A stretch of DNA of 20,322 nt from Bacillota bacterium (GCA_023433615.1 JAEZCJ010000096.1:1-20322), one strand, 5' to 3'. Positions 1 through 7,356 are shown, numbered from the stretch's first letter. Numbers and translations are program-made. Notes: generated from the sequence alone by a model not told the origin.

Positions 1-73
1 GTACTTCGGCGAGCCGGGCTGGAGGCTGGATGCGGCCGGACGCAAGGCGGCAGCTCGAATCACGGTCGTGTGA
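1..73 (+). CDS. 3' end of an unidentified upstream gene (partial)
   Basis: Reading from base 2, an open frame runs to a TGA at 71-73 and gives 23 residues ending GRKAARITVV. The next gene starts 43 bases further on with its own strong ribosome binding site, so this is most simply the tail of a preceding gene in the same operon. The fragment is too short to assign to a family. The frame being open over only 70 bases is weak evidence in GC-rich DNA. Confidence 0.5.
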   Translation, partial: YFGEPGWRLDAAGRKAAARITVV

Positions 74-116
74 AACGGCAACGAATAGATTAGCTTGCGA
101 TAGAGGAGGAAGGCAC

Positions 117-1931
117 TTGACCGCGAAGCAAGGCGAATGCTCAGGATACCTATTGGCGCACTTCATCGGGGAACAGCCGGATGGGGAGCAGATCTATTTC
201 GCTTACAGCGAGGACGGCTTGCATTGGAAGGATCTGCACGCGGGCTTGCCGGTGCTGCGGTCCGAGCAGGGGGAGATGGGGGTTCGCGATCCCTTCCTCG
301 TACGTTCCCCTTTAGACAATACGTTCTATTTCATGGCAACGGATCTTCGCATCGCGAACGGCAAAGGGTGGGAAGCCGCCGTAAATGCCGGCAGCCGCGA
401 TATGATTGTCTGGGAATCGACCGATCTCGGCCAGTGGTCGTCGCCGTGGGCGGTTACCGGCGGCGTTCCGGAAGCAGGCTGCGTCTGGGCACCGGAGGCC
501 ATCTACGATGAGGCTTCGGAGGAGTTCTTGGTGTTCTGGGCGTCCGCGAAGCAAGAACCGCACGAACAGACACGGAAGCAGAAAATATACAGTGCCCGTA
601 CCCGGGATTTTCGTACCTTCACGACGCCTGACAAGTACATCGAGAGGGATAATCATATAATCGACACGACGATTATCGCCCATAACGGGCATTATTACCG
701 TTATTCCAAGGACGAGACGACGAAGAACATCCGGGTCGAGAAGGGTACATCGCTTGCGCATGATGCATTCACGGATCTCCATGCCCCTGTGCTAGAGTCG
801 CTGTTCGGCGTCGAAGGACCGCAAATATTCAAGTTGAACGACCGTGAAGAATGGTGCTTGATCGCGGATCGTTTTGCGGAAGGCAAGGGTCACCTCCCGC
901 TGCTGACTTCCGATCTGGATGCCGGCGAGTTCCGGATCGTGCCGGAGGGCTCGTTCGATCTGGGGAAGACGAAGAAGCGCCACGGCGGTGTCCTGCCGAT
1001 CACCGCGGGCGAAAGCGCGCGTCTCTTGGCGGCCTACGGCGACGGCCATCAGGCGTTGCCTGGTCAGTACGCGGATCCGGATCTCGCCAAGTTCGGGGAC
1101 CGATATTACCTCTATCCGACGACGGACGGCTTCACAGGCTGGTCGGGTACGCAATTCCGCGTATTCTCCTCGCCGGACCTGCGCTGCTGGGAGGATGAAG
1201 GCGTTATCCTGGATCTTGCGACGGACGAGGTGCCCTGGGCAGTCGGCAGCGCGTGGGCACCGGCCATTGCCGCGAAAGACGGGCGTTACTATTATTACTT
1301 CTGCGGAAAAATGGAGAATGGCGAAAGCGCGATCGGCGTCGCCGCTTCGGAGACGCCTGTCGGCCCGTTCCGCGCGGAACCGCAGCCGCTCATTACGATG
1401 GACCTGACGAAGCGCCTCGGCATCGCAATGGGTCAGGCAATCGATCCGTCGGTGTACTTCGAGGATGACGGTTCGGCGTACCTGCTGTTCGGCAACGGGC
1501 ATCCCGCGATCGTGCGGATCGGCGACGATATGGTCAGCATCGACGCGCATACGATGAGGAACATCGAAGGCCTGCATGACTTTCGTGAGGCGGTCACCGC
1601 GCTGAAACGCGGCAGGCGATATCACTTCACATGGTCCGTCGACGATACGGGCAGCGAAGACTATCGCGTGCATTACGGCACGGCGGAGCACCTCTTCGGG
1701 CCTGTCGAGTACCGGTATCCCGTACTGGTCAAGAACGAGGACAAGGAAATGCTCGGCACCGGTCACCATTCGATCCTTCAGGAACCCGGTACAGATCGGT
1801 ATTGGATCGCTTATCATCGGTTCGTCACGCCGCTTACCCGCTATGCGGAAGGCAAGGGTTATCACCGCGAGGTCTGCATCGACCCGTTGAGCTTCGACGA
1901 GGACGGATTGATGTCGCGGGTGGTACTATGA
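117..1931 (+). CDS. Tandem two-domain GH43 glycoside hydrolase (arabinofuranosidase/arabinanase/xylosidase type)
   Basis: The start is taken as the TTG at 117 because GAGGAGG at 103-109 sits 7 bases upstream; an in-frame TTG at 30 has no such site. The 604-residue product carries two five-bladed-propeller GH43 units. Unit 1 (about residues 10-300) shows base Asp58 (VRDPF), WAPEAIYD near 124-131, Asp183 (IIDTTI) and Glu233 (VEGPQIF). Unit 2 (about 315-604) shows Asp320 (YADPDL), WAP, Asp443 (AIDPSVYF) and Glu491 (FREAV). Both therefore keep a full Asp/Asp/Glu triad. GH43 enzymes are inverting enzymes acting mostly on arabinose- or xylose-containing glycans. There is no signal peptide, so cytoplasmic action on imported oligosaccharides is likely. 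The exact substrate cannot be told from sequence. A gene fragment lies upstream and a terminator directly follows. Confidence 0.88.
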   Translation: MTAKQGECSGYLLAHFIGEQPDGEQIYFAYSEDGLHWKDLHAGLPVLRSEQGEMGVRDPFLVRSPLDNTFYFMATDLRIANGKGWEAAVNAGSRDMIVWESTDLGQWSSPWAVTGGVPEAGCVWAPEAIYDEASEEFLVFWASAKQEPHEQTRKQKIYSARTRDFRTFTTPDKYIERDNHIIDTTIIAHNGHYYRYSKDETTKNIRVEKGTSLAHDAFTDLHAPVLESLFGVEGPQIFKLNDREEWCLIADRFAEGKGHLPLLTSDLDAGEFRIVPEGSFDLGKTKKRHGGVLPITAGESARLLAAYGDGHQALPGQYADPDLAKFGDRYYLYPTTDGFTGWSGTQFRVFSSPDLRCWEDEGVILDLATDEVPWAVGSAWAPAIAAKDGRYYYYFCGKMENGESAIGVAASETPVGPFRAEPQPLITMDLTKRLGIAMGQAIDPSVYFEDDGSAYLLFGNGHPAIVRIGDDMVSIDAHTMRNIEGLHDFREAVTALKRGRRYHFTWSVDDTGSEDYRVHYGTAEHLFGPVEYRYPVLVKNEDKEMLGTGHHSILQEPGTDRYWIAYHRFVTPLTRYAEGKGYHREVCIDPLSFDEDGLMSRVVL

Positions 1932-1942
1932 CGATATAAAGG

Positions 1943-1980
1943 AACAACCTCATCCGGTGTGCCGGACGAGGTTGTTTTTT
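1943..1980 (+). terminator. Rho-independent terminator of the two-domain GH43 gene
   Basis: AACAACCTC (1943-1951) pairs with GAGGTTGTT (1968-1976). Inside it TCCGG pairs with CCGGA across a TGTG loop, with a single A-C mismatch between the two helices. A T-run follows to 1980. It begins 11 bases after the stop codon at 1929-1931 and separates this gene from the convergent L25 gene. The opposite strand lacks a comparable T-run, so it mainly serves the plus strand. Confidence 0.9.
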
Positions 1981-2020
1981 CATTCGTATCGAATTAGTGC
2001 CATCTATCTTGATTCCGCAG

Positions 2021-2563
2021 CTACTTCGTGATGGAGACAAGAAGCTCATTGTCGGCGGAGTCCAATTCAACGCCTGCGGGAAGCTTAAGGTCGCCGGCAA
2101 GCAGCGTGTCGCCGAGATCGAGATGGCTGATATCGACGGTGAGGGATGGCGGAACCCGGCCCGGGAGCGATCTGACCTCGATCGACGCGCTCTGGATCTG
2201 GACGACGCCTCCGATTCGGGTGCCGCGTGCTGTCCCGACGTACTCGATAAACACGCCGGTGCGGACAATCTTGTTCTCGCTGACCTGCAGGAAATCGACA
2301 TGGATGGGTTCCTTCGTGATCGGGTCCCGCTGCAGTCCCTCCAGCAGGACAGGAACGCTTCCCTTGCCTTCCAATTGAAGCTCGATCATGGCCGAACCGC
2401 CAGTTCGAAGGAATTGCCTGAATGCCTTCGCTGACAGATGGATCATGGCATTGTCTTGCTCGCTTCCGAATATTACGCCCGGCAGACGGCCTTCCCGGCG
2501 AAGGCGTTTCAGTCCCGTTCGGTTCGTATGCGGACGTTGGTGTGCTTGCAGAATCGTTCTCAT
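2021..2563 (-). CDS. ctc: Ribosomal protein L25 / general stress protein Ctc
   Basis: The 180-residue product starts MRTILQAHQRP. ATG at 2563-2561 is preferred over an in-frame upstream start at 2602 because a GGGAG site (2575-2579) lies at good spacing. The N-terminal half (about 1-90) is the 5S-rRNA-binding L25 domain (RREGRLPGVIFG, then LLEGLQRDPITKEPIHVDFL). The rest is the beta-rich TL5/Ctc C-terminal domain, including TVDISHLDLGDTLLAGDLKLP. The length is slightly shorter than Bacillus Ctc (about 204 residues). In Bacillus, ctc lies between prs and pth; neither gene is here, so this may be a second paralogue or a relocated gene. A possible -10 (TATACT, complement of 2611-2616) lies upstream with no clear -35. 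Ctc is SigB-controlled in Bacillus, but I see no SigB-type promoter. Confidence 0.93.
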   Translation of the reverse strand: MRTILQAHQRPHTNRTGLKRLRREGRLPGVIFGSEQDNAMIHLSAKAFRQFLRTGGSAMIELQLEGKGSVPVLLEGLQRDPITKEPIHVDFLQVSENKIVRTGVFIEYVGTARGTRIGGVVQIQSASIEVRSLPGRVPPSLTVDISHLDLGDTLLAGDLKLPAGVELDSADNELLVSITK

Positions 2564-2632
2564 GTATAACAACTCTCCCTTATATAGATGTGCTCTCTTC
2601 ATCGATCGCCAGTATACTGACCATGGATTGCA

Positions 2633-2646
2633 CCCCCTCGCGGGGG
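2633..2646. other. G/C-only hairpin between the L25 and carbonic anhydrase genes
   Basis: CCCCC (2633-2637) and GGGGG (2642-2646) flank a TCGC tetraloop. No T-run follows on either strand, so it is not a standard terminator. It lies just upstream of the likely promoter of the L25 gene. Its role is unknown. Confidence 0.4.
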
Positions 2647-2709
2647 ATAGAGGAGCACCATGACATCACCGCCTTTGCAGTAATTAATGGAAATTGCCCG
2701 GATAATTGT

Positions 2710-2742
2710 ACAGGCATCTCGCTCGAGGAGCGAAATGCCTGT
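2710..2742 (-). terminator. Strong hairpin downstream of carbonic anhydrase gene, probable terminator lacking a T-run
   Basis: ACAGGCAT (2710-2717) pairs with ATGCCTGT (2735-2742), and TCGCTC (2719-2724) pairs with GAGCGA (2728-2733) across a GAG loop. A single C-A mismatch interrupts a 14-pair stem. It lies about 50 bases beyond the carbonic anhydrase stop. Neither flank has a clear T-run, so termination is inferred only from position and stem strength. Confidence 0.5.
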
Positions 2743-2794
2743 GTAGGGTTACCATATCATAGAGGAGCAGGTTTGTCGACCGCTCCGCCTGTTG

Positions 2795-3370
2795 TCATCC
2801 TTGCTGCGCTTGGCTGTCATAGCCGTTGACGACGACCTCCAATGCGCCTGTCGCGGGATCGATTACGAGCCCGTGAACGGGAACGCTGCTCGGAATCAGC
2901 GGGTTCTTGCGGATGACCTCGACGCTCTGACGCACGTTCTCCGTAACGGAGTCGAAGCCGCGCAGCCAATTGCTGAGCTTCATTCCGGCGTAATCCAGCG
3001 TCTCCAGCGTCTGTTCGGGAATTCCCCGCTCGATCATCTTCTTCGTTGTCGCTTCGGCATTCAGGCTGGACATGCCGCAGTCATGATGGCCGACTACGCA
3101 CACTTCATGCGCATTCAATTCATAGATCGCCACGACGATGCTTCGCATAATGCTTCCGAACGGATGGGACACGACCGCGCCGGCGGTTTTCAGGATTTTG
3201 GCATCGCCGTTCTTCAGGTTCATCGCCTTCGGGAGCAGCTCCGTGAGTCTCGTATCCATGCAAGAGACGACCACGAGCTTCTTGTCGGGAAGCTTGGAGG
3301 TTTGATACTTCTCGTATTCCTTCTGTTCAACGAATGCTTTGTTGTGCTTCATGATTTCTTGGATAAGCAT
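2795..3370 (-). CDS. Beta-class carbonic anhydrase (YtiB/YvdA type)
   Basis: The 191-residue product would interconvert carbon dioxide and bicarbonate in the cytoplasm. The zinc site is visible: Cys37 and Asp39-Arg41 in SCMDTR, and His95 and Cys98 in GHHDCGM. The Asp-Arg dyad next to the first Cys is the beta-class signature. The length matches small Bacillus YtiB/YvdA-type enzymes. ATG at 3370-3368 follows an AAGGAGAG site about 9 bases upstream. A candidate promoter lies at 3408-3437, and the gene appears monocistronic, with a large hairpin downstream. The C-terminus (NGYDSQAQQG) has a few residues beyond the conserved core. Nothing nearby explains a pathway-specific role, so a general anaplerotic/pH role is inferred. 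Confidence 0.95.
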   Translation of the reverse strand: MLIQEIMKHNKAFVEQKEYEKYQTSKLPDKKLVVVSCMDTRLTELLPKAMNLKNGDAKILKTAGAVVSHPFGSIMRSIVVAIYELNAHEVCVVGHHDCGMSSLNAEATTKKMIERGIPEQTLETLDYAGMKLSNWLRGFDSVTENVRQSVEVIRKNPLIPSSVPVHGLVIDPATGALEVVVNGYDSQAQQG

Positions 3371-3407
3371 GCATCATCTCTCTCCTTCTCTAATCGCATT
3401 ATCCTTT

Positions 3408-3437
3408 AATTTACACCTATGAATCCTGGATGTCCAA
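3408..3437 (-). promoter_or_regulatory. Candidate SigA promoter of the carbonic anhydrase gene
   Basis: Read on the minus strand, TTGGAC (complement of 3432-3437) and TAAATT (complement of 3408-3413) are separated by 18 bases and lie about 40 bases upstream of the ATG at 3370. Each hexamer has one or two mismatches to consensus. The call rests on sequence match and position only. Confidence 0.4.
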
Positions 3438-3537
3438 CGGTCCTTACCCGATGGGCGGAAGGCTGAAACACGATTGATGTCGAATTATCGAATCCAAGCC
3501 ATTACTGTTTCTTTAGCCGGATTGAGGCCTGTTTATA

Positions 3538-4383
3538 TTATCGCGTAGACGAGTTCGAATCGGTTCCGCCATCCATCGTCTGGCGCACATGCCTCATGAA
3601 TGCGCTGGGGCTCGTGCCGGCCCACTTGCGGAATTGATTGATAAAGTGGTTGTAGTTATGGAAGCCGACGTCATAGGCGACCTCGGAGGCGCTGCGATGC
3701 GTATGTTCCAGCAGCAGAGCGGCCTGGCGGATTCGCATCCGATTCAACGTATCGATGACGGAGAAACCCGTCTGCTCCTTGAACAGATGGGACAGGCGGG
3801 AAGGGGACAGCCCGATCGACTTGGCCAGCGCCTCGATGTGCACCGGACTCCGCATATTCACTGATAGCAGATGCAAGGCCTCCGTGACCCTCGGATCGAG
3901 CTTCCGGTGCCGCCTGGCTGCCAGCAGCATGAATATTTCGCGAAGCGCGTTCAGGCAGAGGTCATGCCAGAACTCGCTGCGCTCTCTTGAATCGGAGAGG
4001 ATCCTTCGGAACGCCTCGTACACTCTCGTCTGCATGGAACCGGGTTCTAACGGTTGGATCGATAACGGTTCGGTCGGCAGAAGCATGTCGCCGATCGAGC
4101 CGGGGGCGAAATGCGCCCATACGAAATTCCAAGTCTCTCCATGGGTCGTACCATACGTATGAGACGTACCGGGACTTAGCAAGGCAACGTCGCCGCTCGA
4201 ACACACCTTTTTCCCGTCAGGGGTAATGAAATAGCCGCTTCCGCTGACTGTATAGGTAATCAGCCAATCCTCCATTCCGTTGGGCCGGGTGGTGATATAC
4301 GTGTCGTCGACTTGAAAATGCCCCGAGATGATGATACCGACCGATCTGCCGTCATAGTGGGAAGGCTCGTCGTATTGTGGCAT
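3538..4383 (-). CDS. AraC-family transcriptional regulator (cupin sensor domain)
   Basis: The 281-residue protein has an N-terminal AraC-type cupin (about residues 15-110, with GDVALLSPGTSHTYG) and a C-terminal double helix-turn-helix. The first helix-turn-helix is around IEALAKSIGLSPSRLSHLF and the second around SEVAYDVGFHNYNHFINQF, followed by the conserved RKWAGTSPSAF tail. Such proteins usually bind a small ligand, often a sugar, with the cupin and activate adjacent genes. ATG at 4383-4381 has AGGAG 8 bases upstream. It is divergent from the phytanoyl-CoA-dioxygenase-like gene. The 182-base gap holds a 21-bp-spaced direct repeat, so that gene is the probable target. The ligand is not deducible. 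Confidence 0.93.
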   Translation of the reverse strand: MPQYDEPSHYDGRSVGIIISGHFQVDDTYITTRPNGMEDWLITYTVSGSGYFITPDGKKVCSSGDVALLSPGTSHTYGTTHGETWNFVWAHFAPGSIGDMLLPTEPLSIQPLEPGSMQTRVYEAFRRILSDSRERSEFWHDLCLNALREIFMLLAARRHRKLDPRVTEALHLLSVNMRSPVHIEALAKSIGLSPSRLSHLFKEQTGFSVIDTLNRMRIRQAALLLEHTHRSASEVAYDVGFHNYNHFINQFRKWAGTSPSAFMRHVRQTMDGGTDSNSSTR

Positions 4384-4449
4384 GGATTAGACTCCTTATG
4401 ACATTTATTCGCCTAAGCATAGCACCAGGTCAGGCAGAATATCCAGCAG

Positions 4450-4482
4450 TTAGCAGGATCGTGTGAATATTAAGCAGGATTG
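4450..4482 (+). promoter_or_regulatory. Probable AraC-type operator: direct repeat at 21-bp offset
   Basis: TTAGCAGGATCG (4450-4461) and TAAGCAGGATTG (4471-4482) match at 10 of 12 positions and start exactly 21 bases apart. That is two DNA turns, the classic AraC half-site spacing. The downstream copy ends about 4 bases before the expected -35 position of a promoter whose -10 is TATACT at 4510-4515. No good -35 hexamer exists, as expected for activator-dependent promoters. The binding protein is inferred to be the divergent regulator. Confidence 0.55.
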
Positions 4483-4509
4483 CTACTCCCTCGCCGCGCG
4501 GGAAGAACC

Positions 4510-4515
4510 TATACT
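4510..4515 (+). promoter_or_regulatory. -10 box of the dioxygenase gene
   Basis: TATACT lies about 50 bases upstream of the ATG at 4566. The bases 17 upstream do not resemble TTGACA, which fits an activator-dependent promoter next to the direct repeat at 4450-4482. Confidence 0.4.
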
Positions 4516-4565
4516 TGATTCAAGAACGGCAATCCATTCTGCCGCATTCGGAAGGGGAGAATCGC

Positions 4566-5375
4566 ATGTCCGATTCAGTTCAATATTTGACCGAGGAGCA
4601 GAAGAAGCATTTTGAGAGGGAAGGATACCTCATCGTACAAGGGTTATTCGATGCGCACCAGCTTCAGGAGATTAGAGACCTCTTCGAGGAGATCGGCCGC
4701 ACGGGAGTTCCGGGTTATTACGAGCCGGATCTGACAGTCGGCGCAGACGACCCGCTGAAGCGGTATCCGCGCGTGATGCATCCGCACCGATTCAATGACA
4801 AGGCGAAGCAGTACATGCTTCATCAGCCGGTATTGGCCGTCTTGGAGGATTTATTCGAGGAGCCGCCGCTCGCGGCACAGAGCATGTACTATTACAAGCC
4901 TCCCGGCGCAAGGGGGCAAGCGCTGCATCAGGACAACTTCTACCTGAAGGTGGAGCCCGGGAACTGCATTGCCGCGTGGACGGCCGTCGATGAAGCTGAC
5001 GAAGAGAACGGCGGGTTGTTGGTGGTGCCGAAGACGCAGGAATATGATATCGTGTGTCCGGAATATGCCGATGCGAAGGAATCGTTCACGACCCATTACG
5101 TCAAGCCGCCGAAAGATCGCCAAGCGGTGCCTGTCGTCATGGAGCCGGGAGACGTGCTGTTCTTCAACGGCAACCTCATTCACGGGTCTTATCGGAACAA
5201 GACGAAAGATCGGTTCCGCAGAGCGTTCATCTGCCATTACGCGAACGAATCCGCAACGCACATCGGCCAATATTACAAGCCCTTGTATCGCTCGGACGGA
5301 ACGGAAGTGAATCTGGAATTGAATCCGGACGGAGGACCTTGCGGCGTTGAGTTCGAAGCGCTCTATCCCCACTAG
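4566..5375 (+). CDS. Phytanoyl-CoA dioxygenase (PhyH) family Fe(II)/2-oxoglutarate oxygenase
   Basis: The 269-residue protein starts at ATG 4566, with an AGGGGAGA site at 4553-4560; a possible earlier in-frame start at 4515 lacks a site. The double-stranded beta-helix iron site is complete: His121-x-Asp123 (LHQDNFY) and His206 (LIHGSYR), with Arg216 (DRFRRAF) as the likely 2-oxoglutarate anchor. PhyH proteins hydroxylate diverse small molecules using iron, oxygen and 2-oxoglutarate. The substrate cannot be predicted here and need not be phytanoyl-CoA. It is divergent from the AraC-type regulator at 3538-4383, which probably controls it. There is no signal peptide or membrane segment. The next gene is on the opposite strand, so this one is monocistronic. 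Confidence 0.92.
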   Translation: MSDSVQYLTEEQKKHFEREGYLIVQGLFDAHQLQEIRDLFEEIGRTGVPGYYEPDLTVGADDPLKRYPRVMHPHRFNDKAKQYMLHQPVLAVLEDLFEEPPLAAQSMYYYKPPGARGQALHQDNFYLKVEPGNCIAAWTAVDEADEENGGLLVVPKTQEYDIVCPEYADAKESFTTHYVKPPKDRQAVPVVMEPGDVLFFNGNLIHGSYRNKTKDRFRRAFICHYANESATHIGQYYKPLYRSDGTEVNLELNPDGGPCGVEFEALYPH

Positions 5376-5672
5376 ATCGGCTGCGCCAAAAGTTGATTCG
5401 TTGGGGGCAGCAAGGCTGAAAGCGATAGCGCAGCTTTTTCGCTGATAAGGTACTATTATGCGCTAAATTGAATCATTGGCTGTTCATATTCCAGATAGCG
5501 GATCCTATTCGCATATTAGCGAACGTCCATTCTCTGATTAGAGAATTCGTAGACTGAAGCTGGATTAACTGGGGCAGGAACTGAAAAATAGCGCTCCGTC
5601 GTACTTAATTACGTAATTGTTTCTCTAATGCACCGGTAGGCTGTCGAGAGGCTCTCAAGGAATGGAACGTCC
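5376..5672. other. AT-richer non-coding stretch with inverted repeats, possible Paenibacillus-type intergenic repeat
   Basis: This lies between the convergent dioxygenase and methyltransferase genes. It starts with a weak terminator-like element: GCT (5415-5417) plus GCG (5422-5424) pair with CGC (5429-5431) plus AGC (5432-5434), then TTTTT. The pentamer TAGCG or its complement occurs at 5426, 5461, 5496, 5517 and 5589, the first three at exact 35-base steps. A perfect 7-pair hairpin, ATTCTCT/AGAGAAT, lies at 5529-5546. No convincing reading frame is present. The style resembles intergenic repeats seen in Paenibacillus genomes, but only one copy is in this window, so that is inference. Confidence 0.4.
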
Positions 5673-6473
5673 TCATTTCCTAGCTCTAACCGAGAATAAC
5701 AGCGGCATATGGTCATGCTCTCGGATGCGCCACAGCCCTTGATTGTCCTGGACCATAAGTCCAGGAAACATGTCGTATACGGTATGCGGAAATTCATGTA
5801 CGTATTCCAGGGTCAGTCCTGCTCCGATTAGCGCATTGATAATATCGCCGAGCGTATGCTGCCATTGATAGCTGACGGGATGCGCCAACTCGTCATCATC
5901 GCCGGTATAGGTTGTGCGGGATTCATAGCTTCGCGCCTCGCGATCGAAGTAAGGATAACGAATGGCTAATTGCCCGCCCACAGCTTCATGCATGAACGTA
6001 ACAGGGTGGAACTCGACCATATAGAATGTTCCGCCCTGCTTGAGCGAGGCGCTGATTAAGGCCGCCCATCTTGTCAGGTCAGGCAGCCAGCATAGTACGC
6101 CATATGACGTATAGACGATGTCGAACTGCGCTCCGTCAAGCGCCTCGCTGGCGTCATAGATGTCCGAGCACAGAAACCGGGCATCCAGCCCCAGCCGATC
6201 GTTCAGCCTTCCGGCCAGCGCGATCGCTTCTTCGGAAAAATCAATCCCTGTTACCCGCGCACCCAATCGAGCCCAAGACAATGAATCTTGGCCGAAATGG
6301 CATTGCAGGTGAAGCATCGTGCGGCCGGATACATCCCCGAGCTCCGCTTGATCCAAGTCGGGCAACGAACGGCTGCCTGCAATGAATTCATCGACCATAT
6401 AGAACGCGGACTTCGCGTGAATGGCCGTACGATCGTTCCAATTCAAACGGTTCATTTCACGGTAATCGGTCAC
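5673..6473 (-). CDS. Class I SAM-dependent methyltransferase
   Basis: The 266-residue protein starts at GTG 6473-6471, preceded by AGGGGG at about 8 bases. Rossmann-fold motifs are present: motif I around residues 53-65 (LHLQCHFGQDS, where the usual glycine-rich loop begins with Cys58), the motif II acid Asp78 (VTGIDFSEEA) and Asp104 in CSDIYD. These bind S-adenosylmethionine. The C-terminal half carries the substrate region and is not diagnostic, so the methyl acceptor is unknown. The gene lies 31 bases downstream of the AraC-type regulator on the same strand and is probably co-transcribed with it. The last residues, LLFSVRARK, close the sheet normally, so the gene looks intact. Confidence 0.88.
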   Translation of the reverse strand: MTDYREMNRLNWNDRTAIHAKSAFYMVDEFIAGSRSLPDLDQAELGDVSGRTMLHLQCHFGQDSLSWARLGARVTGIDFSEEAIALAGRLNDRLGLDARFLCSDIYDASEALDGAQFDIVYTSYGVLCWLPDLTRWAALISASLKQGGTFYMVEFHPVTFMHEAVGGQLAIRYPYFDREARSYESRTTYTGDDDELAHPVSYQWQHTLGDIINALIGAGLTLEYVHEFPHTVYDMFPGLMVQDNQGLWRIREHDHMPLLFSVRARK

Positions 6474-6504
6474 GCATATTCCCCCTAAAAGTGATTATCG
6501 AGGC

Positions 6505-7356
6505 TCACTCCGCATGCTGCTTCCGGAACGCCATCGGCGGCATCCCCGCGTAGCGCCTGAAGCAGGACGAGAAATACGGCGCATAGTGAAAGCCGACCTG
6601 CTCGGCCACGGCCGAGACCGGCCACTCCGTCTTGATCAAGAGCAGCTTGGCTTGTTCCATCCGAATCTTGAGCAAGTAATCCATCGGCGTGCAGCGATAG
6701 ATTTCCTTCATGCATCGGACAATATAGTTCGGGTGAAAATGCAGGGCATCCGCCAGCGCTTCGTTCGTCAAATCCTCCTGATAGTGCTGGCGCAGGTACG
6801 CTTCCGTCCGTTCCGCAAGCTTCATGATCGAGGTCGGCGGCGTAGCGCCTTGCTCATCCTTCTCCAGGATGCGGCACAAGTCCATGAATTGCTGCTGCTC
6901 CTTCCAATACGTATCCGCTCCGTTCGTCTCGGCTAGCTCGTGCATCTCCTCCAGCAGCCGCTCGATGCGCGGGAATTGCCTGGGCGCCGCATATTGCGGC
7001 AGCTTGAGCAGGTAAGGGTTCGCCCAAGCATGCCGGATCGGCTGTGCATGCTCGGAATCGCTTGCGGCGTGGTACTTGCCTTCGAACACGAAGTGGATCC
7101 AGTAGAAGACGGTATCTTCCCGGCAGGGAGCCGTTGCGTAATGATACCGGTCGGGCAGGAGCAGCAGCGATTGCCCTTGTCCGATCTGCCACTGCTTGTC
7201 TTCCTCCCCGATCGCAAGCGTCCCCTGCGCAACGAACAGCCAATCGAACAGGCCGGTATTGCGGCGGTTCGGATGCTGTTCGCCGGGCTTGTATCGGGTC
7301 TGACCGATCGTGATGTAATAGGGCATCGGCGGCAGTTCGAGCACGACCTTGTTCAT
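6505..7356 (-). CDS. AraC-family transcriptional regulator, divergent from GH127
   Basis: The 283-residue protein starts at ATG 7356-7354 with GAGGAG about 9 bases upstream; a TTG at 7380 has no site. The N-terminal cupin-like sensor spans about residues 10-110. The C-terminal double helix-turn-helix covers about 185-280, with TNEALADALHFHPNYIVRCM as the first motif and SAVAEQVGFHYAPYFSSCFR as the second, followed by YAGMPPMAF. It faces the GH127 arabinofuranosidase gene across 358 bases that include a 208-bp repeat. Control of GH127, perhaps in response to arabinose-containing sugars, is therefore inferred from position. It probably shares a transcript with the downstream methyltransferase. 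No clear operator pair was found between the regulator and the repeat. Confidence 0.92.
   Translation of the reverse strand: MNKVVLELPPMPYYITIGQTRYKPGEQHPNRRNTGLFDWLFVAQGTLAIGEEDKQWQIGQGQSLLLLPDRYHYATAPCREDTVFYWIHFVFEGKYHAASDSEHAQPIRHAWANPYLLKLPQYAAPRQFPRIERLLEEMHELAETNGADTYWKEQQQFMDLCRILEKDEQGATPPTSIMKLAERTEAYLRQHYQEDLTNEALADALHFHPNYIVRCMKEIYRCTPMDYLLKIRMEQAKLLLIKTEWPVSAVAEQVGFHYAPYFSSCFRRYAGMPPMAFRKQHAE

Noticed and set aside
792..1865. 357-codon open frame on the minus strand
   Set aside because: It is opposite the two-domain GH43 gene and has no ribosome binding site or motif.
2792..3409. 205-codon plus-strand frame opposite the carbonic anhydrase
   Set aside because: The minus-strand carbonic anhydrase has complete zinc ligands and a good ribosome binding site, so the plus frame is a shadow.
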